64,000 bases of DNA from an uncultured Lachnospiraceae bacterium (GCA_910579865.1 CAJTXA010000001.1:203371-267370), one strand, 5' to 3'. Counted from the stretch's first letter, positions 53,503-62,481 are shown. The notes: generated by a model not told the origin, from the sequence alone. Numbers and translations: made by a program.

Positions 53503-54896
53503 TGTACTCCTTCTCTGGTATCCTTTAAAATAATTCCCATTTCCAAAAGCTGACTGCGAATCGCATCTGCACGGGCAAAATCCTTTTCCTTTTTTGCAGC
53601 AGTCCGTTCTGCTATTAATGCTTCAATTTCTGTATCTAAATCACAAGTTTCCTTCTCTGCTACAATCCCAAGTATTTCACATAATATAAGGATTTTCTTT
53701 TTTAATATCTGTAAATACTCTTTTGTATTTTCACTGGAAGTATTTGTATTACTATATTTTACTAACTCAAATAAAGCTGCTATTGCATCTGCTGTATTAA
53801 AATCATCCTCCATTGCTGTTTCATACTTTCTTACAAATGCTTCTGTCTGTATTAATTTCTCTTTCTCTTCCTCTGTTATCACTTTGTTTTGTGCATTTTC
53901 CAAAAGATAATTAAGGTGTTCCACTGCAGTTATAATTCGTTCCAATCCATTTTTAGAAGCTTCCACTAATTCTGCACTAAAATTAAGAGGGCTTCTATAA
54001 TGTGCACTTAGTATAAAAAATCGTATTACTTGCAAATCAATCTTTTCACTAATTTCTCGAACAGTAAAGAAATTTCCAGCCGATTTTGACATCTTCTTAT
54101 TATCAATATTTAAAAATGCATTGTGCATCCAATACTTTGCAAACTGTTTTCCATTACAAGCTTCACTTTGTGCAATCTCATTTTCATGATGAGGAAAAAT
54201 CAGATCTTCGCCTCCAGCATGAATATCAATTTCTTCGCCAAGATACTTCTTCGCCATTACAGAACATTCAATATGCCAGCCTGGTCTTCCATCACACCAT
54301 GGAGAAGTCCAATAAGGTTCTCCTTCCTTTTTTGGTTTCCAAAGCACAAAGTCTAATTCATCTTCTTTTCCTTCACTGCCTGTTACTTTAATCTCTCGAT
54401 GCCCCGCTTGTAAATCGTCAATATTTTTATGAGAAAGCTTTCCATATTCTTGAAACTTTCTGGTACGGTAATAAACCGTACCATCTGAAGCTGCATAGGC
54501 ATACCCCTTTTCAATTAACGTCTGTATCATCTCTAGCATACCAGGAATTTCTTCTGTCGCTAATGGATGAATTGTAGCTGGACGAACCTGCAATCCCTCC
54601 ATATCTTTTTTACATTCTATAATATAGCGTTTGGAAATCGTATCTGCATCGGTTCCCTCCTCTATCGCCCTTTGAATAATTTTATCATCTACATCTGTAA
54701 AGTTTGAAATATAAGTCACTTCATACCCTTTATATTCCAAGTAACGTCTTACTGTATCAAATACCACCATAGGTCTGGCATTTCCAATATGAATATAATT
54801 ATAAACAGTTGGCCCGCAAACATACATCTTTACTTTTCCTGGTTCTAATGGTTCAAATTCCTGTTTTGATTTGGTTAATGTATTATAAATCTTCAT
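53487..54896 (-). CDS. cysS: Cysteinyl-tRNA synthetase
   Basis: A 469-residue class I synthetase charging tRNA-Cys. Signatures: CGPTVYNYIHIGNARP (zinc Cys and HIGH-like HIGN), GWHIECSVMAKK (zinc ligands), FPHHENEIAQSEA, and KMSKSAGNF (KMSKS). C-terminal DALR-type helical domain (about 340-420) follows. Its ATG overlaps the cysE stop by four bases (ATGA), so translation is coupled. Control by the Cys T-box upstream of cysE makes sense because both products concern cysteine. Confidence 0.97.
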   Translation of the reverse strand: MKIYNTLTKSKQEFEPLEPGKVKMYVCGPTVYNYIHIGNARPMVVFDTVRRYLEYKGYEVTYISNFTDVDDKIIQRAIEEGTDADTISKRYIIECKKDMEGLQVRPATIHPLATEEIPGMLEMIQTLIEKGYAYAASDGTVYYRTRKFQEYGKLSHKNIDDLQAGHREIKVTGSEGKEDELDFVLWKPKKEGEPYWTSPWCDGRPGWHIECSVMAKKYLGEEIDIHAGGEDLIFPHHENEIAQSEACNGKQFAKYWMHNAFLNIDNKKMSKSAGNFFTVREISEKIDLQVIRFFILSAHYRSPLNFSAELVEASKNGLERIITAVEHLNYLLENAQNKVITEEEKEKLIQTEAFVRKYETAMEDDFNTADAIAALFELVKYSNTNTSSENTKEYLQILKKKILILCEILGIVAEKETCDLDTEIEALIAERTAAKKEKDFARADAIRSQLLEMGIILKDTREGVQWKRK

Positions 54897-55645
54897 AGAT
54901 AACCTTCCTCCTTTTCTAGTTGTTCTGCACAGCCCATTCTCGCCTCTTGCGCATGGAGTATCATAATCTCTTCCTCATCTGCTGAAACAATCTCTCTCTC
55001 TTTTAAAATTGTTGTTAATTCTTCTACTTGCTTTTTTAAACTGGCATTTTCTTCTTTTATTCTTTTTATATCTGCCATTACAGGATCTGGTAAATGGATT
55101 TGATCGAGTTCTTCTTGTGGTACTCGCACATTGTTTTGTTTTACTACTCTACCTGGTATACCAACTACGGTTGAATTTGGCGGTACTGGTTTTACCACAA
55201 CAGAACCAGCACCTATCTTTGAATTCTCTCCTACTGAAAAAGAACCAAGTACTTTTGCTCCAGCACTAATCATTACATTATTTCCAATTGTTGGATGTCG
55301 TTTTCCTTTTTCTTTTCCAGTTCCTCCTAATGTAACTCCTTGATAAAGAGTTACATTATCTCCAATTACAGCCGTTTCTCCAATAATTACACCATGCCCA
55401 TGATCAATAAAAAATCCTTTTCCAATTATAGCACCCGGATGAATTTCAATTCCAGTTTTTCTAGCACACTGTTGTGATATCAAACGTGCAAAAAAATAAT
55501 GTTTTTTTAAGTAAAGCCGATGTGCTAACCGATAGCGAATCATTGCCTTAAAACTAGGGTATAAAAATACCTCCCATACGGAATGCATCGCCGGATCTCG
55601 TTCTTTTATAATTTGGATTTCTTCTTTTACAAAATTTATAATTCC
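54893..55645 (-). CDS. cysE: Serine O-acetyltransferase
   Basis: A 250-residue enzyme that acetylates serine, the first step to cysteine. The N-terminal helical part (1-65) is followed by the left-handed beta helix of hexapeptide repeats with the catalytic region GKGFFIDHGHGVIIGETAVIG, quoted here as DHGHGVIIGET. It continues with TLYQGVTLGGTGKEKGKRHP and ends about residue 185. An extra C-terminal segment (about 200-250, KRIKEENASLKKQVEELTTIL) looks like a short coiled coil. The start at 55645 has GGAGG 7 bases upstream; an earlier in-frame start has none. It leads the cysE-cysS-mrnC-rlmB operon. Confidence 0.95.
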   Translation of the reverse strand, partial: GIINFVKEEIQIIKERDPAMHSVWEVFLYPSFKAMIRYRLAHRLYLKKHYFFARLISQQCARKTGIEIHPGAIIGKGFFIDHGHGVIIGETAVIGDNVTLYQGVTLGGTGKEKGKRHPTIGNNVMISAGAKVLGSFSVGENSKIGAGSVVVKPVPPNSTVVGIPGRVVKQNNVRVPQEELDQIHLPDPVMADIKRIKEENASLKKQVEELTTILKEREIVSADEEEIMILHAQEARMGCAEQLEKEEGYL

Positions 55646-55703
55646 CATACATATGCCTCCGCATACATGATAATCAATCGGATGTAACATCCGAATTGGA
55701 ACC

Positions 55704-55925
55704 AAAAAGGAACACTTCGTCCAATTAGAGACGAAATGTTCCGTGGTTCCACTCTACTGAAAGCAAAAAGTCTGCTTCCTCTTATCTATTTAACGCATAT
55801 TTACGTATTCAGCTACTTTCTTTCACTGAATCAGCTCCCGAATGCACTTCACCTATTCCTTCACGAAAAACGCTTTCAGCCTTTGACGTCTTTTCTCTTT
55901 TTTTCTATTATTCTTTATTTCATCT
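55704..55925 (-). promoter_or_regulatory. T-box riboswitch (Cys) upstream of cysE
   Basis: On the minus strand, AGAGTGGAACCACGG (55741-55755) is the T-box antiterminator. The terminator follows (GGAACACTTCGTC/GACGAAATGTTCC at 55709-55721 and 55730-55742, then TTTTT). The specifier codon TGC (Cys) is at 55844-55846, before ATTCGGGAGCTG. Stem I is short. Uncharged tRNA-Cys should allow read-through into cysE and cysS. Confidence 0.92.
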
Positions 55926-56027
55926 AGAATAAGTTACTCTTTCGCTCTTTGCCTTTGCCCATACTATAGTCTATGCAACTTTTTGGATTTTGTCAACCAT
56001 TTTCTGCAAATCCTCTTTATCCTAAGC

Positions 56028-58073
56028 TTATATTTTTCCTACAATTTTATAATAACTTCGAGAAGTTATGATAAATACTGTAAGATAAATCAGTCCAAAT
56101 GCAAATACTGTTCCCATCAAACACCAGCCAAAAAGCTCTTGATTCGTTAAATTTAACATTGCCAATAATCGTTTTAACATAGGAAATGCTGCCATCAGGT
56201 GGACTGTTGCCATTACAAGCGGAAGGAAAAAAACAATTTGAATCTGTGTGCGAATCGCTACCTTTACTTCTATAAGACTCATTCCTACTTTTTGCATAAT
56301 TGCAAATCGTTCTTTATCTTCATACCCTTCCGAAATCTGCTTATAATAAATAATTAAAACTGTTACCATTAAAAACATACTGCCAAGAAACATTCCTAAA
56401 AAGAATAAGCCTCCATTGAGCGATAAAAAACCAAATGCTCCTTCTTGTCTAGATTCAATGTAACTATAAGGAAGTTCCTTTATCTCAGAAGGAATTGTTG
56501 TATTTTCTTTCCAGCCATTCATCCATTCACGAACGGCTGAAACACAAGCTAATTTTTCCTCTGCAGTTCCATCGATATCAATACTAATTTTATAATTAAC
56601 ACTTGGTAAGGAATTTTTTGTATCCGAATAACTACGATATACTCCCTCTACTACTTCCCTTAACACATTTTCATCTGAAAAAATTAAATAGGCAATTCCA
56701 CCCACCATATTTGTTATAATTTCTTTTTTATCTTTTTCTATTAAATCTACTTTTTGTGCAATCTGATACTCTATCTGATTAAAACCGATTTTTTCTTTTG
56801 CATAATCTGGTTCTGAAGCAAGTGCAATTTCTCCCTTTTTTAAATCTGCTATTTGAGTTCCTGTTAATCTTTCGTAATTTTCTTTTGTCATAAGAGCAGT
56901 TAATGTAATATTTTTTAAATAAAAATCAGATACTTCCTCTGCTAATGTAATCTGATTTTCTTTCCAATTTGTTGAAACTTCCATCTTTCCGTTTACTTTT
57001 TGTTTTGTAATGGTATACCCTTCTTCTTTTATAAATTTACTAATTTCTTCTGCAGCTTGATCCATCACTTTTATTTCTGGCACGTTCATAAAGCGAAATT
57101 GAATTTCCATCTCTGCTGTATAACGATTATTAAGCTCATCTTCCAGTCCAATATACATACTAACTGTAGTAGAAATCATAACCAAAACCATCGTTGATAA
57201 AATACAAATATTCGCTAAACCTGCTGCATTTTGCTTCATACGATAAATCATCCCAGAGACTGCTGTAAAATGTCTGGTTTGATAATAATATTTTTTATTT
57301 TTACGTAATATTTTTAAAAGCGCAATACTACCTGCTGTAAAAAGGCAATATGTCCCAATAATTACTAATATTATTGCAACAAAAAATAAAAGTATCATCT
57401 CTATTGGATTTTCTGACGTAATAGCAATATAATAGGCAATACCTAAACATAAAACTCCAACAATGGAAAGAATTACCTTTGTTTTTGGTTCTCGTTCTCC
57501 CGTATTTGTACTGCGTAATAATTCAATTGGATTTGCCATTTGAATTTTCATAAAATTATAGCAAAATGTTGCAATATAAATACCACCAAATAATTCTGCT
57601 GTCTGCAAACAGCCATATTTTGAAATATAAAATGGGATTTGTTCTTCTAACCCTGTTAGGTAATATAAAAACATGGTCAATAACTTATGGAACAAGACTC
57701 CAAGCAGTAATCCACCCCCTACGGAAATAAAAAAGGTAACGATCATTTCCCAAAACATGACCTTTGCAATATGCCGTTTTTCCATTCCTAAAATATTATA
57801 TACACCAAGTTCTTTTTTTCTACGTTTCATAATAAAACTATTTGTATAAAATAATAAAATACATACAAAAAACCCAATGACGATTAATCCTAATGTTAAG
57901 ATAAAGCCAAGAATATCTCCCCCTCGTACCCCTTTTAATCCCTTATTTCCCTGCATCGCACGCATACAATAAAACATCATTACAGATACTATGCCAGCTA
58001 AAAGATAGGGAAGATAAAAGTGTTTATTACTTTTTATATTAATCCACGCTAACTTTCGATATAAATTATTCAT
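56028..58073 (-). CDS. bceB: BceB-type ABC transporter permease (peptide-antibiotic resistance)
   Basis: A 681-residue permease with FtsX-like repeats and ten membrane segments. The large extracellular domain between the seventh and eighth (about residues 310-525) is the antibiotic-recognition part in BceB/VraG. It begins with NNLYRKLAWINIKSNKHFYLPY, quoted in part as LAWINIKSNKHFY, typical of the group. With BceA it removes bacitracin-like or lantibiotic molecules from their lipid targets and signals to BceS. It overlaps the bceA end by 8 bases. The start at 58073 is the ATG nearest the GGTGGTGAAAA site. Confidence 0.9.
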   Translation of the reverse strand: MNNLYRKLAWINIKSNKHFYLPYLLAGIVSVMMFYCMRAMQGNKGLKGVRGGDILGFILTLGLIVIGFFVCILLFYTNSFIMKRRKKELGVYNILGMEKRHIAKVMFWEMIVTFFISVGGGLLLGVLFHKLLTMFLYYLTGLEEQIPFYISKYGCLQTAELFGGIYIATFCYNFMKIQMANPIELLRSTNTGEREPKTKVILSIVGVLCLGIAYYIAITSENPIEMILLFFVAIILVIIGTYCLFTAGSIALLKILRKNKKYYYQTRHFTAVSGMIYRMKQNAAGLANICILSTMVLVMISTTVSMYIGLEDELNNRYTAEMEIQFRFMNVPEIKVMDQAAEEISKFIKEEGYTITKQKVNGKMEVSTNWKENQITLAEEVSDFYLKNITLTALMTKENYERLTGTQIADLKKGEIALASEPDYAKEKIGFNQIEYQIAQKVDLIEKDKKEIITNMVGGIAYLIFSDENVLREVVEGVYRSYSDTKNSLPSVNYKISIDIDGTAEEKLACVSAVREWMNGWKENTTIPSEIKELPYSYIESRQEGAFGFLSLNGGLFFLGMFLGSMFLMVTVLIIYYKQISEGYEDKERFAIMQKVGMSLIEVKVAIRTQIQIVFFLPLVMATVHLMAAFPMLKRLLAMLNLTNQELFGWCLMGTVFAFGLIYLTVFIITSRSYYKIVGKI

Positions 58074-58833
58074 ACTTTTCACCACCTGTTGTCAATATTG
58101 TCAAGGTATCAGAAATTTTTACATAAAGCTCCTCATTGCTTAAATTTCCACGATAGAGCTGATGAAATACCTCTCCATCTTTAATAAATAAAACCCGTTT
58201 TGCATGACTCGCTGCCTTTGTGCTATGTGTCACCATAAGAATTGTCTGTCCTTCTTTATTGATTTGATTAAATAAAGACAATAAACTATCGGTTGCTCTC
58301 GAATCCAATGCCCCAGTTGGCTCATCTGCAAGAATTAACGCTGGTTTTGTAATCAGTGCTCTTGCTACTGCTGTTCTTTGCTTTTGACCGCCAGAAACCT
58401 CATAGGGAAATTTTTCTAAAAGTTCTTTTATCCCTAGCTTTTGAGCAATTGGCAGTAAAAGCGGTTCCATTTTCTCTACTGGTACATTTTCTAGTACCAA
58501 AGGTAACAAAATATTATCTTTAATTGAAAAATTATCAAGTAAATTAAAATCCTGAAATACAAACCCTAAATTGTCTCGCCGAAATGCAGAAATCTCTTTT
58601 TCTTTAATAGCAACAATATTCTTTCCATTCAGTAAAACTTCGCCACTAGTTGGCTTATCTAATGCTGCTAAAATATTCAATAATGTTGTTTTTCCAGAAC
58701 CAGATTCTCCCATAATTGCCACATATTCTCCCTTTTCTACAGAAAAATTAATGTTGGACAATGCTTGTACCTGATTTCCTCCAAATCTAGTTGTGTAAAT
58801 TTTTTTTAAGTTATTCACCTCTAAAATAGCCAT
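58066..58833 (-). CDS. bceA: BceA-type ABC transporter ATPase
   Basis: A 255-residue ATPase of the LolD/MacB/BceA group. Walker A GESGSGKTT near residue 37, Q-loop FVFQDFNLLDNFSIKDN, signature VSGGQKQRTAVARAL, Walker B ALILADEPTGALD and switch His VTHSTKAA are complete. The segment QALSNINFSVEKGEYVAIMG is typical. GGGAGGG precedes the ATG. It is the first gene of the bceAB operon; an inverted repeat upstream (58946-58961) may be the BceR site. Confidence 0.93.
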   Translation of the reverse strand: MAILEVNNLKKIYTTRFGGNQVQALSNINFSVEKGEYVAIMGESGSGKTTLLNILAALDKPTSGEVLLNGKNIVAIKEKEISAFRRDNLGFVFQDFNLLDNFSIKDNILLPLVLENVPVEKMEPLLLPIAQKLGIKELLEKFPYEVSGGQKQRTAVARALITKPALILADEPTGALDSRATDSLLSLFNQINKEGQTILMVTHSTKAASHAKRVLFIKDGEVFHQLYRGNLSNEELYVKISDTLTILTTGGEKYE

Positions 58834-58887
58834 AAGTACCCTCCCTTGTTCTATCTTTTCTTTTTATTTTTCCTTTGAACCGTATTA

Positions 58888-58893
58888 AGTATA
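58888..58893 (-). promoter_or_regulatory. -10 element of the bceAB promoter
   Basis: On the minus strand, TATACT stands 55 bases before bceA. Seventeen bases upstream the -35 position reads TAGCTG, far from consensus, which fits a promoter that needs an activator. Confidence 0.4.
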
Positions 58894-58925
58894 ACAAAAA
58901 AAGAAATTATCAGCTATTGATTCTG

Positions 58926-58961
58926 CTTACATTTTCCTTTTATTTCTTACACTTTTGTAAG
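58926..58961 (-). promoter_or_regulatory. Candidate BceR operator upstream of bceAB
   Basis: CTTACA(CTTT)TGTAAG at 58946-58961 is a perfect inverted repeat, and a second CTTACA half site lies exactly 20 bases away at 58926-58931 (two helical turns). It is placed about 53-68 bases upstream of the TATACT. Position and symmetry fit a response-regulator dimer site. Confidence 0.5.
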
Positions 58962-59006
58962 ATTGCGTTATTTTATATTTTTCTATATAGTAAAATCTCA
59001 AAAAAT

Positions 59007-59039
59007 GGGTATACCAGATATTCACTATCTGATATACCC
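59007..59039 (-). terminator. Terminator of the small gene pair
   Basis: GGGTATACCAGAT (59007-59019) and ATCTGATATACCC (59027-59039) pair with one mismatch; the minus strand continues ATTTTTTG. It lies 3 bases after the stop of the frameshifted small ORF. Confidence 0.75.
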
Positions 59040-59042
59040 TAT

Positions 59043-59181
59043 TTATGTAAAAATTACATTTTCTATTTCACGCAAAGTAATTGCCAAAGCCTTACAACCT
59101 TCTGCCATTTCACCATATGTATTTAAAAATATTTTTCATTGCTTCATTTAATTCAACAAATTTTAACTCTTTATCTTTCAT
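59043..59181 (-). pseudogene. Frameshifted 45-aa ORF downstream of the 80-aa gene
   Basis: ATG at 59181 overlaps the stop of the 80-aa gene (ATGA) and opens MKDKELKFVELNEAMKNI, but a stop follows after 23 codons. Removing one T from the T5 run (59125-59129 on the plus strand as A5) restores a 45-codon frame continuing NTYGEMAEGCKALAITLREI to a TAA, directly before a terminator. The coupling and the coding-like second half argue for a real gene now broken by one base, or a sequencing indel. Function unknown. Confidence 0.5.
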
Positions 59182-59420
59182 TCCTCTTCCTTATCCATTA
59201 ACATATTAATTTCATTAATAGTTTCCTGATTTATATTATTTCTAAGTCGTACACATTCATCCCAAAATTCTTTCGTTGGTCTATTCTCATTCATTTTTTT
59301 AAAAAATGCATCTTCCTTTCCACATGAAATAATAAATCCTGGATTAATTCTTTGTGCCAATGCCATAGTCTCAACCCCCTCCTTTGTATTTTCTGATAAA
59401 TTCTTACTTTTCTTTGCCAT
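59178..59420 (-). CDS. Unknown 80-aa protein between bceA and bceS
   Basis: A polar, soluble protein (MAKKSKNLSENTKEGVETMALAQRI...) with a conserved-looking centre NPGFIISCGKEDAFFKKM and an acidic C-terminus. No known domain. GAGGTG lies before the ATG at 59420, and a GTG three codons earlier is less likely. It has its own terminator after the following small ORF, so it is a separate two-gene unit placed inside the Bce locus. It could be an inserted phage- or toxin-antitoxin-like pair; nothing proves it. Confidence 0.65.
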   Translation of the reverse strand: MAKKSKNLSENTKEGVETMALAQRINPGFIISCGKEDAFFKKMNENRPTKEFWDECVRLRNNINQETINEINMLMDKEEE

Positions 59421-59611
59421 ACTACTCACCTCACCATATATAAGAGAGCATATAGCAAATCAATTGTAATTACATGTCAAAACATATATATATATAATTT
59501 TTCTTAATAAACATTATAATACTATTTTTTCAATTTTTCAACTATTAATTATAAATTTCGACAATATAATTTAAGTTTATCCAAAATTTCTAGCAAAATA
59601 TGTTAAAATTT

Positions 59612-60604
59612 TTACTCAATATGTTTCTTTATATTCCCATAAAAAATTCGTACTTTTGTTCCTTTTCCCTCTAAAGATTCTATTTGAATCTCATGAGAAA
59701 GTTGATCTAAAATTCTTTTACAAAGATATAACCCTATCCCAGTTGCACATTTATCTGCATGTCCATTATATCCAGTATATCCTTTCTCAAAAACCCGTGG
59801 TAAATCTTCTGCCCGAATTCCAATCCCAGTATCCTCTATTACCAAAACTCCCTCTTGTTCTGTCTTAATTGTCACATATCCAGAAGGTGTATATTTTAAT
59901 GCATTAGATAAAAGCTGTCCAATTACAAAGCACATCCATTTTTCATCTGTCACTATTGGCATCTGTATTGGCGTATAATGCAATGCTATTTTTCTACGAA
60001 TAAATAATCTAGCATATTTATGAATTGCTTCTCGGATAATCGAATCCATATTTACTTTTCGAAGCACAAAATCAGTTGTTTCTGAACCTAAACGCATATA
60101 TTGTAATACCATTTCTACATATTGTTCAATTTCAAATAATTCATCCCTTTCTTCCGCTAAATCCATCTCTTTGTCTTTTTCTTGTAATAGAAGACGGAGT
60201 GCAGAAATTGGTGTTTTAATCTGGTGTACCCACATCGTATAGTATTCTTTTAATTCTTTACTTCTCTGTTCCATTTCATTTTGATTTTTCTGTTTTTCCT
60301 TCATTAGAATCCGTAGAAGAATCTGATATTCTTCTTCAAAAAGATTTTTTGGTTCTAGTAAGTTGTCCAAAGAAAAACAAATGCTTTTTTCTAATTCTTT
60401 TATCATCTGATATCTTCTATAAAATTTCCAAAAATCAATCCCTAAAATACTTACAATTAAAATAAAATACAATCCAATTCCATATCCAATTTCTTGTATC
60501 GGAATCTGGTTAAACACCATATCTGCTCCTAATATCCCCCCTAAACCGAATATCAGAACAATCCACTTTCCATTTTCCTTTATATAAGAAGCTAATACCT
60601 TCAT
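59612..60604 (-). CDS. bceS: BceS-type sensor histidine kinase
   Basis: A 330-residue intramembrane-sensing kinase. Two membrane helices (about 13-32 and 37-56) are separated by only a few residues, so there is no extracellular sensor domain, the hallmark of BceS-type kinases that sense through the transporter. The H box is MWVHQIKTPISALRLLLQ (about residue 132). The ATP-binding part shows GQLLSNALKYTP (N box), VIEDTGIGIRAEDLPRVFEKGYTG quoted here as EDTGIGIRAEDL, and GIGLYLCKRI (G2). Its ATG overlaps the bceR stop (ATGA). Confidence 0.93.
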   Translation of the reverse strand: MKVLASYIKENGKWIVLIFGLGGILGADMVFNQIPIQEIGYGIGLYFILIVSILGIDFWKFYRRYQMIKELEKSICFSLDNLLEPKNLFEEEYQILLRILMKEKQKNQNEMEQRSKELKEYYTMWVHQIKTPISALRLLLQEKDKEMDLAEERDELFEIEQYVEMVLQYMRLGSETTDFVLRKVNMDSIIREAIHKYARLFIRRKIALHYTPIQMPIVTDEKWMCFVIGQLLSNALKYTPSGYVTIKTEQEGVLVIEDTGIGIRAEDLPRVFEKGYTGYNGHADKCATGIGLYLCKRILDQLSHEIQIESLEGKGTKVRIFYGNIKKHIE

Positions 60605-61272
60605 CCAATCCGATAGCCGATTCCTTTCTTTGTTATAATAAACTCTTTTAACCCAATTGCCTCTAATTTCTTTCGAAGTCGATTTATATTTACAGACAAG
60701 GTATTTTCATCTACATAACTGTCATTTTCCCATAATTTTGTCATAATGGTATCACGTTTTACTACCATATCCTTATTTTCCATTAAAATCTGAAGAATTT
60801 TCAACTCATTCTTTGTTAATTCTATCTTTTCCTTTTGAAATATTAAAGTGGTCTCTGTTAAATTTAATATGGCTCCTTTATGTTCTAATACAATCGATTG
60901 CCCAACAAAATCATATGCCCTTCGTAACATAGCCTGAATTTTTACTGTTAAAACTTCTAATTCAAAAGGCTTTGCAATAAAATCATCTCCTCCCATATTC
61001 ACTGCCATTACAATATTCATATTCTCTGATGCAGAAGATATAAAAATAATTGGTACTTTAGACACTTTTCTAATTTCACTACACCAATAATAGCCATTAT
61101 AAAATGGTAATTTTACATCCATCAAAACAAGCTGTGGTGCAAACATTGTAAATTCTGCCATAATATTTGAAAAATCAGATACTCCACTTACAATATAATC
61201 CCATCTTTCCAAATGTTGCTTCACTGTTCTAGCAATAATCTCATCATCTTCTATTATAAAAATGCGGTACAT
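60601..61272 (-). CDS. bceR: BceR-type response regulator (OmpR/PhoB family)
   Basis: A 223-residue regulator. The receiver domain (1-118) has acidic residues in FIIEDDEII, the phosphorylated Asp in LVLMDVKLPFYNGY (about 52), Ser/Thr in PIIFISSAS and Lys in FIAKPFELEVL. The winged-helix DNA-binding domain (about 128-222) ends in VNINRLRKKLEAIG. It should switch on bceAB when BceS and BceAB detect a peptide antibiotic. AGAGGAT precedes the ATG. It starts 30 bases after ispF on the same strand. Confidence 0.94.
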   Translation of the reverse strand: MYRIFIIEDDEIIARTVKQHLERWDYIVSGVSDFSNIMAEFTMFAPQLVLMDVKLPFYNGYYWCSEIRKVSKVPIIFISSASENMNIVMAVNMGGDDFIAKPFELEVLTVKIQAMLRRAYDFVGQSIVLEHKGAILNLTETTLIFQKEKIELTKNELKILQILMENKDMVVKRDTIMTKLWENDSYVDENTLSVNINRLRKKLEAIGLKEFIITKKGIGYRIG

Positions 61273-61302
61273 TTTTTATCCTCTCTGGTATCATTTTTGC
61301 TT

Positions 61303-61854
61303 CTATTTTAGTATATGTTTTTGACATCCACTGCATCCTACACAATTTTGTTTTGCTATTTCCTCTATATAACGGTAATTTTCTACTGTCTCTAATGCTA
61401 CAATTGCCTGTGCAGAAATTCCCTCTCCACTTCCAGTAAAGCCAAGCCCTTCTTCTGTTGTAGCTTTTACACTTACTTGACTTTTTTCTAATTTTAATGC
61501 AGTAGCAATATTCTCTATTATCTGTTCTATATAAGGGGCAATCTTTGGTCTTTGTGCAATAATTACTGCATCAATATTTCCAATTAGGTACATCTTCGCT
61601 TCCAAAATTTCTCTTACTTGTTTTAATAATTGTATACTAGAAATTCCTTTATACTGTAAATCTGTATCTGGAAAATGCTTTCCAATATCTCCTAAAGCTG
61701 CTGCACCTAATAAAGCATCCATAATCGCATGAACCAACACATCTGCATCGGAATGACCCAATAATCCTTTTTCAAATGGAATCTTTACACCACCAAGTAT
61801 GAAATCTCTTCCTTCTACTAACCGATGTACATCATATCCTATTCCTACTCTCAT
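61303..61854 (-). CDS. ispF: 2-C-methyl-D-erythritol 2,4-cyclodiphosphate synthase with Cys-rich tail
   Basis: A 183-residue enzyme of the MEP isoprenoid pathway. Metal ligands Asp8, His10 (GIGYDVHRL) and His42 (VLVHAIMDALLGAA) are present, as are GDIGKHFPDTD and the C-terminal EGLGFTGSGEGISAQAIVAL. The usual protein is about 156-160 long; here 25 further residues end in CVGCSGC (Cys171, 174, 177), a possible metal-binding or redox tail. The start at 61854 has GAGGA 5-6 bases upstream; an ATG four codons earlier is worse. Confidence 0.94.
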   Translation of the reverse strand: MRVGIGYDVHRLVEGRDFILGGVKIPFEKGLLGHSDADVLVHAIMDALLGAAALGDIGKHFPDTDLQYKGISSIQLLKQVREILEAKMYLIGNIDAVIIAQRPKIAPYIEQIIENIATALKLEKSQVSVKATTEEGLGFTGSGEGISAQAIVALETVENYRYIEEIAKQNCVGCSGCQKHILK

Positions 61855-61911
61855 TTTATTCCTCATTTCTTTCTATCTATTTTATTAATATTGAAGTATC
61901 CATTTCGCAAT

Positions 61912-62481
61912 TTACGAATTCTTTTTCAATACAAAATATGAATCATATTTTGTTCCATCATGTCCTATTAGTTTTTCATTTGAAAGTTCAAAGCCTAAAC
62001 TGTTTAATGCTATTATACGTTCTGTCGCTGCTGTAATTGCTTTTGTAGCAATCTTATCACAATGAAACAACATATATGCAGGTTCTATCAGCAATCCTAA
62101 TATTTTTATAATCTCATTTGATCTTTCATAGTCACTTCGTATATCCAACCGAAGTAAACCACAATTTGTAAAATAGTCATTAGCATCTCTATGAAAAAGT
62201 TCTATTGTTCCTATTGTCTCATTTGTTTCTTTTGATACAATACTCCACCGGACAAAACCTTGTCTATTATACTCAAAAAGCCAATAATCAATCGCCTGTT
62301 CCATTCTACTTTCGGTTGTATAATAGAAATCATCTCCACCACAATTATCACTATTAAAAAATGGCACAGCTTTTTCATCCGAATAGACTTTTAATAAATC
62401 CAATTTATCCCTCTGACTAACCATTCTCAAAATGTAATCCTCATTCTCATATACAGGACAATTTTTATAAACATTTTCCAT
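61912..62481 (-). CDS. GNAT-family acetyltransferase (RimJ/RimL-like)
   Basis: A 189-residue GNAT protein. The fold pattern is visible: an N-terminal strand and YILRMVSQRDKLDLLKVYSD, central strands GFVRWSIVSKETNETIGTIELF, quoted in part as SIVSKETNETIGTIEL, then LRLDIRSDYERSNEIIKIL, where the acetyl-CoA loop is expected, and a C-terminal NSLGFELSNEKLIG. The Q/R-x-x-G-x-G/A loop is degenerate, so substrate and even activity are uncertain. It is probably an N-terminal or small-molecule acetylase. AGGAGG-like GGAGG precedes the ATG by 9 bases. Confidence 0.75.
   Translation of the reverse strand: MENVYKNCPVYENEDYILRMVSQRDKLDLLKVYSDEKAVPFFNSDNCGGDDFYYTTESRMEQAIDYWLFEYNRQGFVRWSIVSKETNETIGTIELFHRDANDYFTNCGLLRLDIRSDYERSNEIIKILGLLIEPAYMLFHCDKIATKAITAATERIIALNSLGFELSNEKLIGHDGTKYDSYFVLKKNS

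Noticed and set aside
59043..59420. Toxin-antitoxin call for the two small genes in the Bce locus
   Set aside because: Overlapping small genes fit the shape, but neither product shows a known toxin or DNA-binding motif.
59470..59500. TA-rich alternating run upstream of the 80-aa gene
   Set aside because: Short and typical of AT-rich intergenic DNA; no repeat unit long enough to call.
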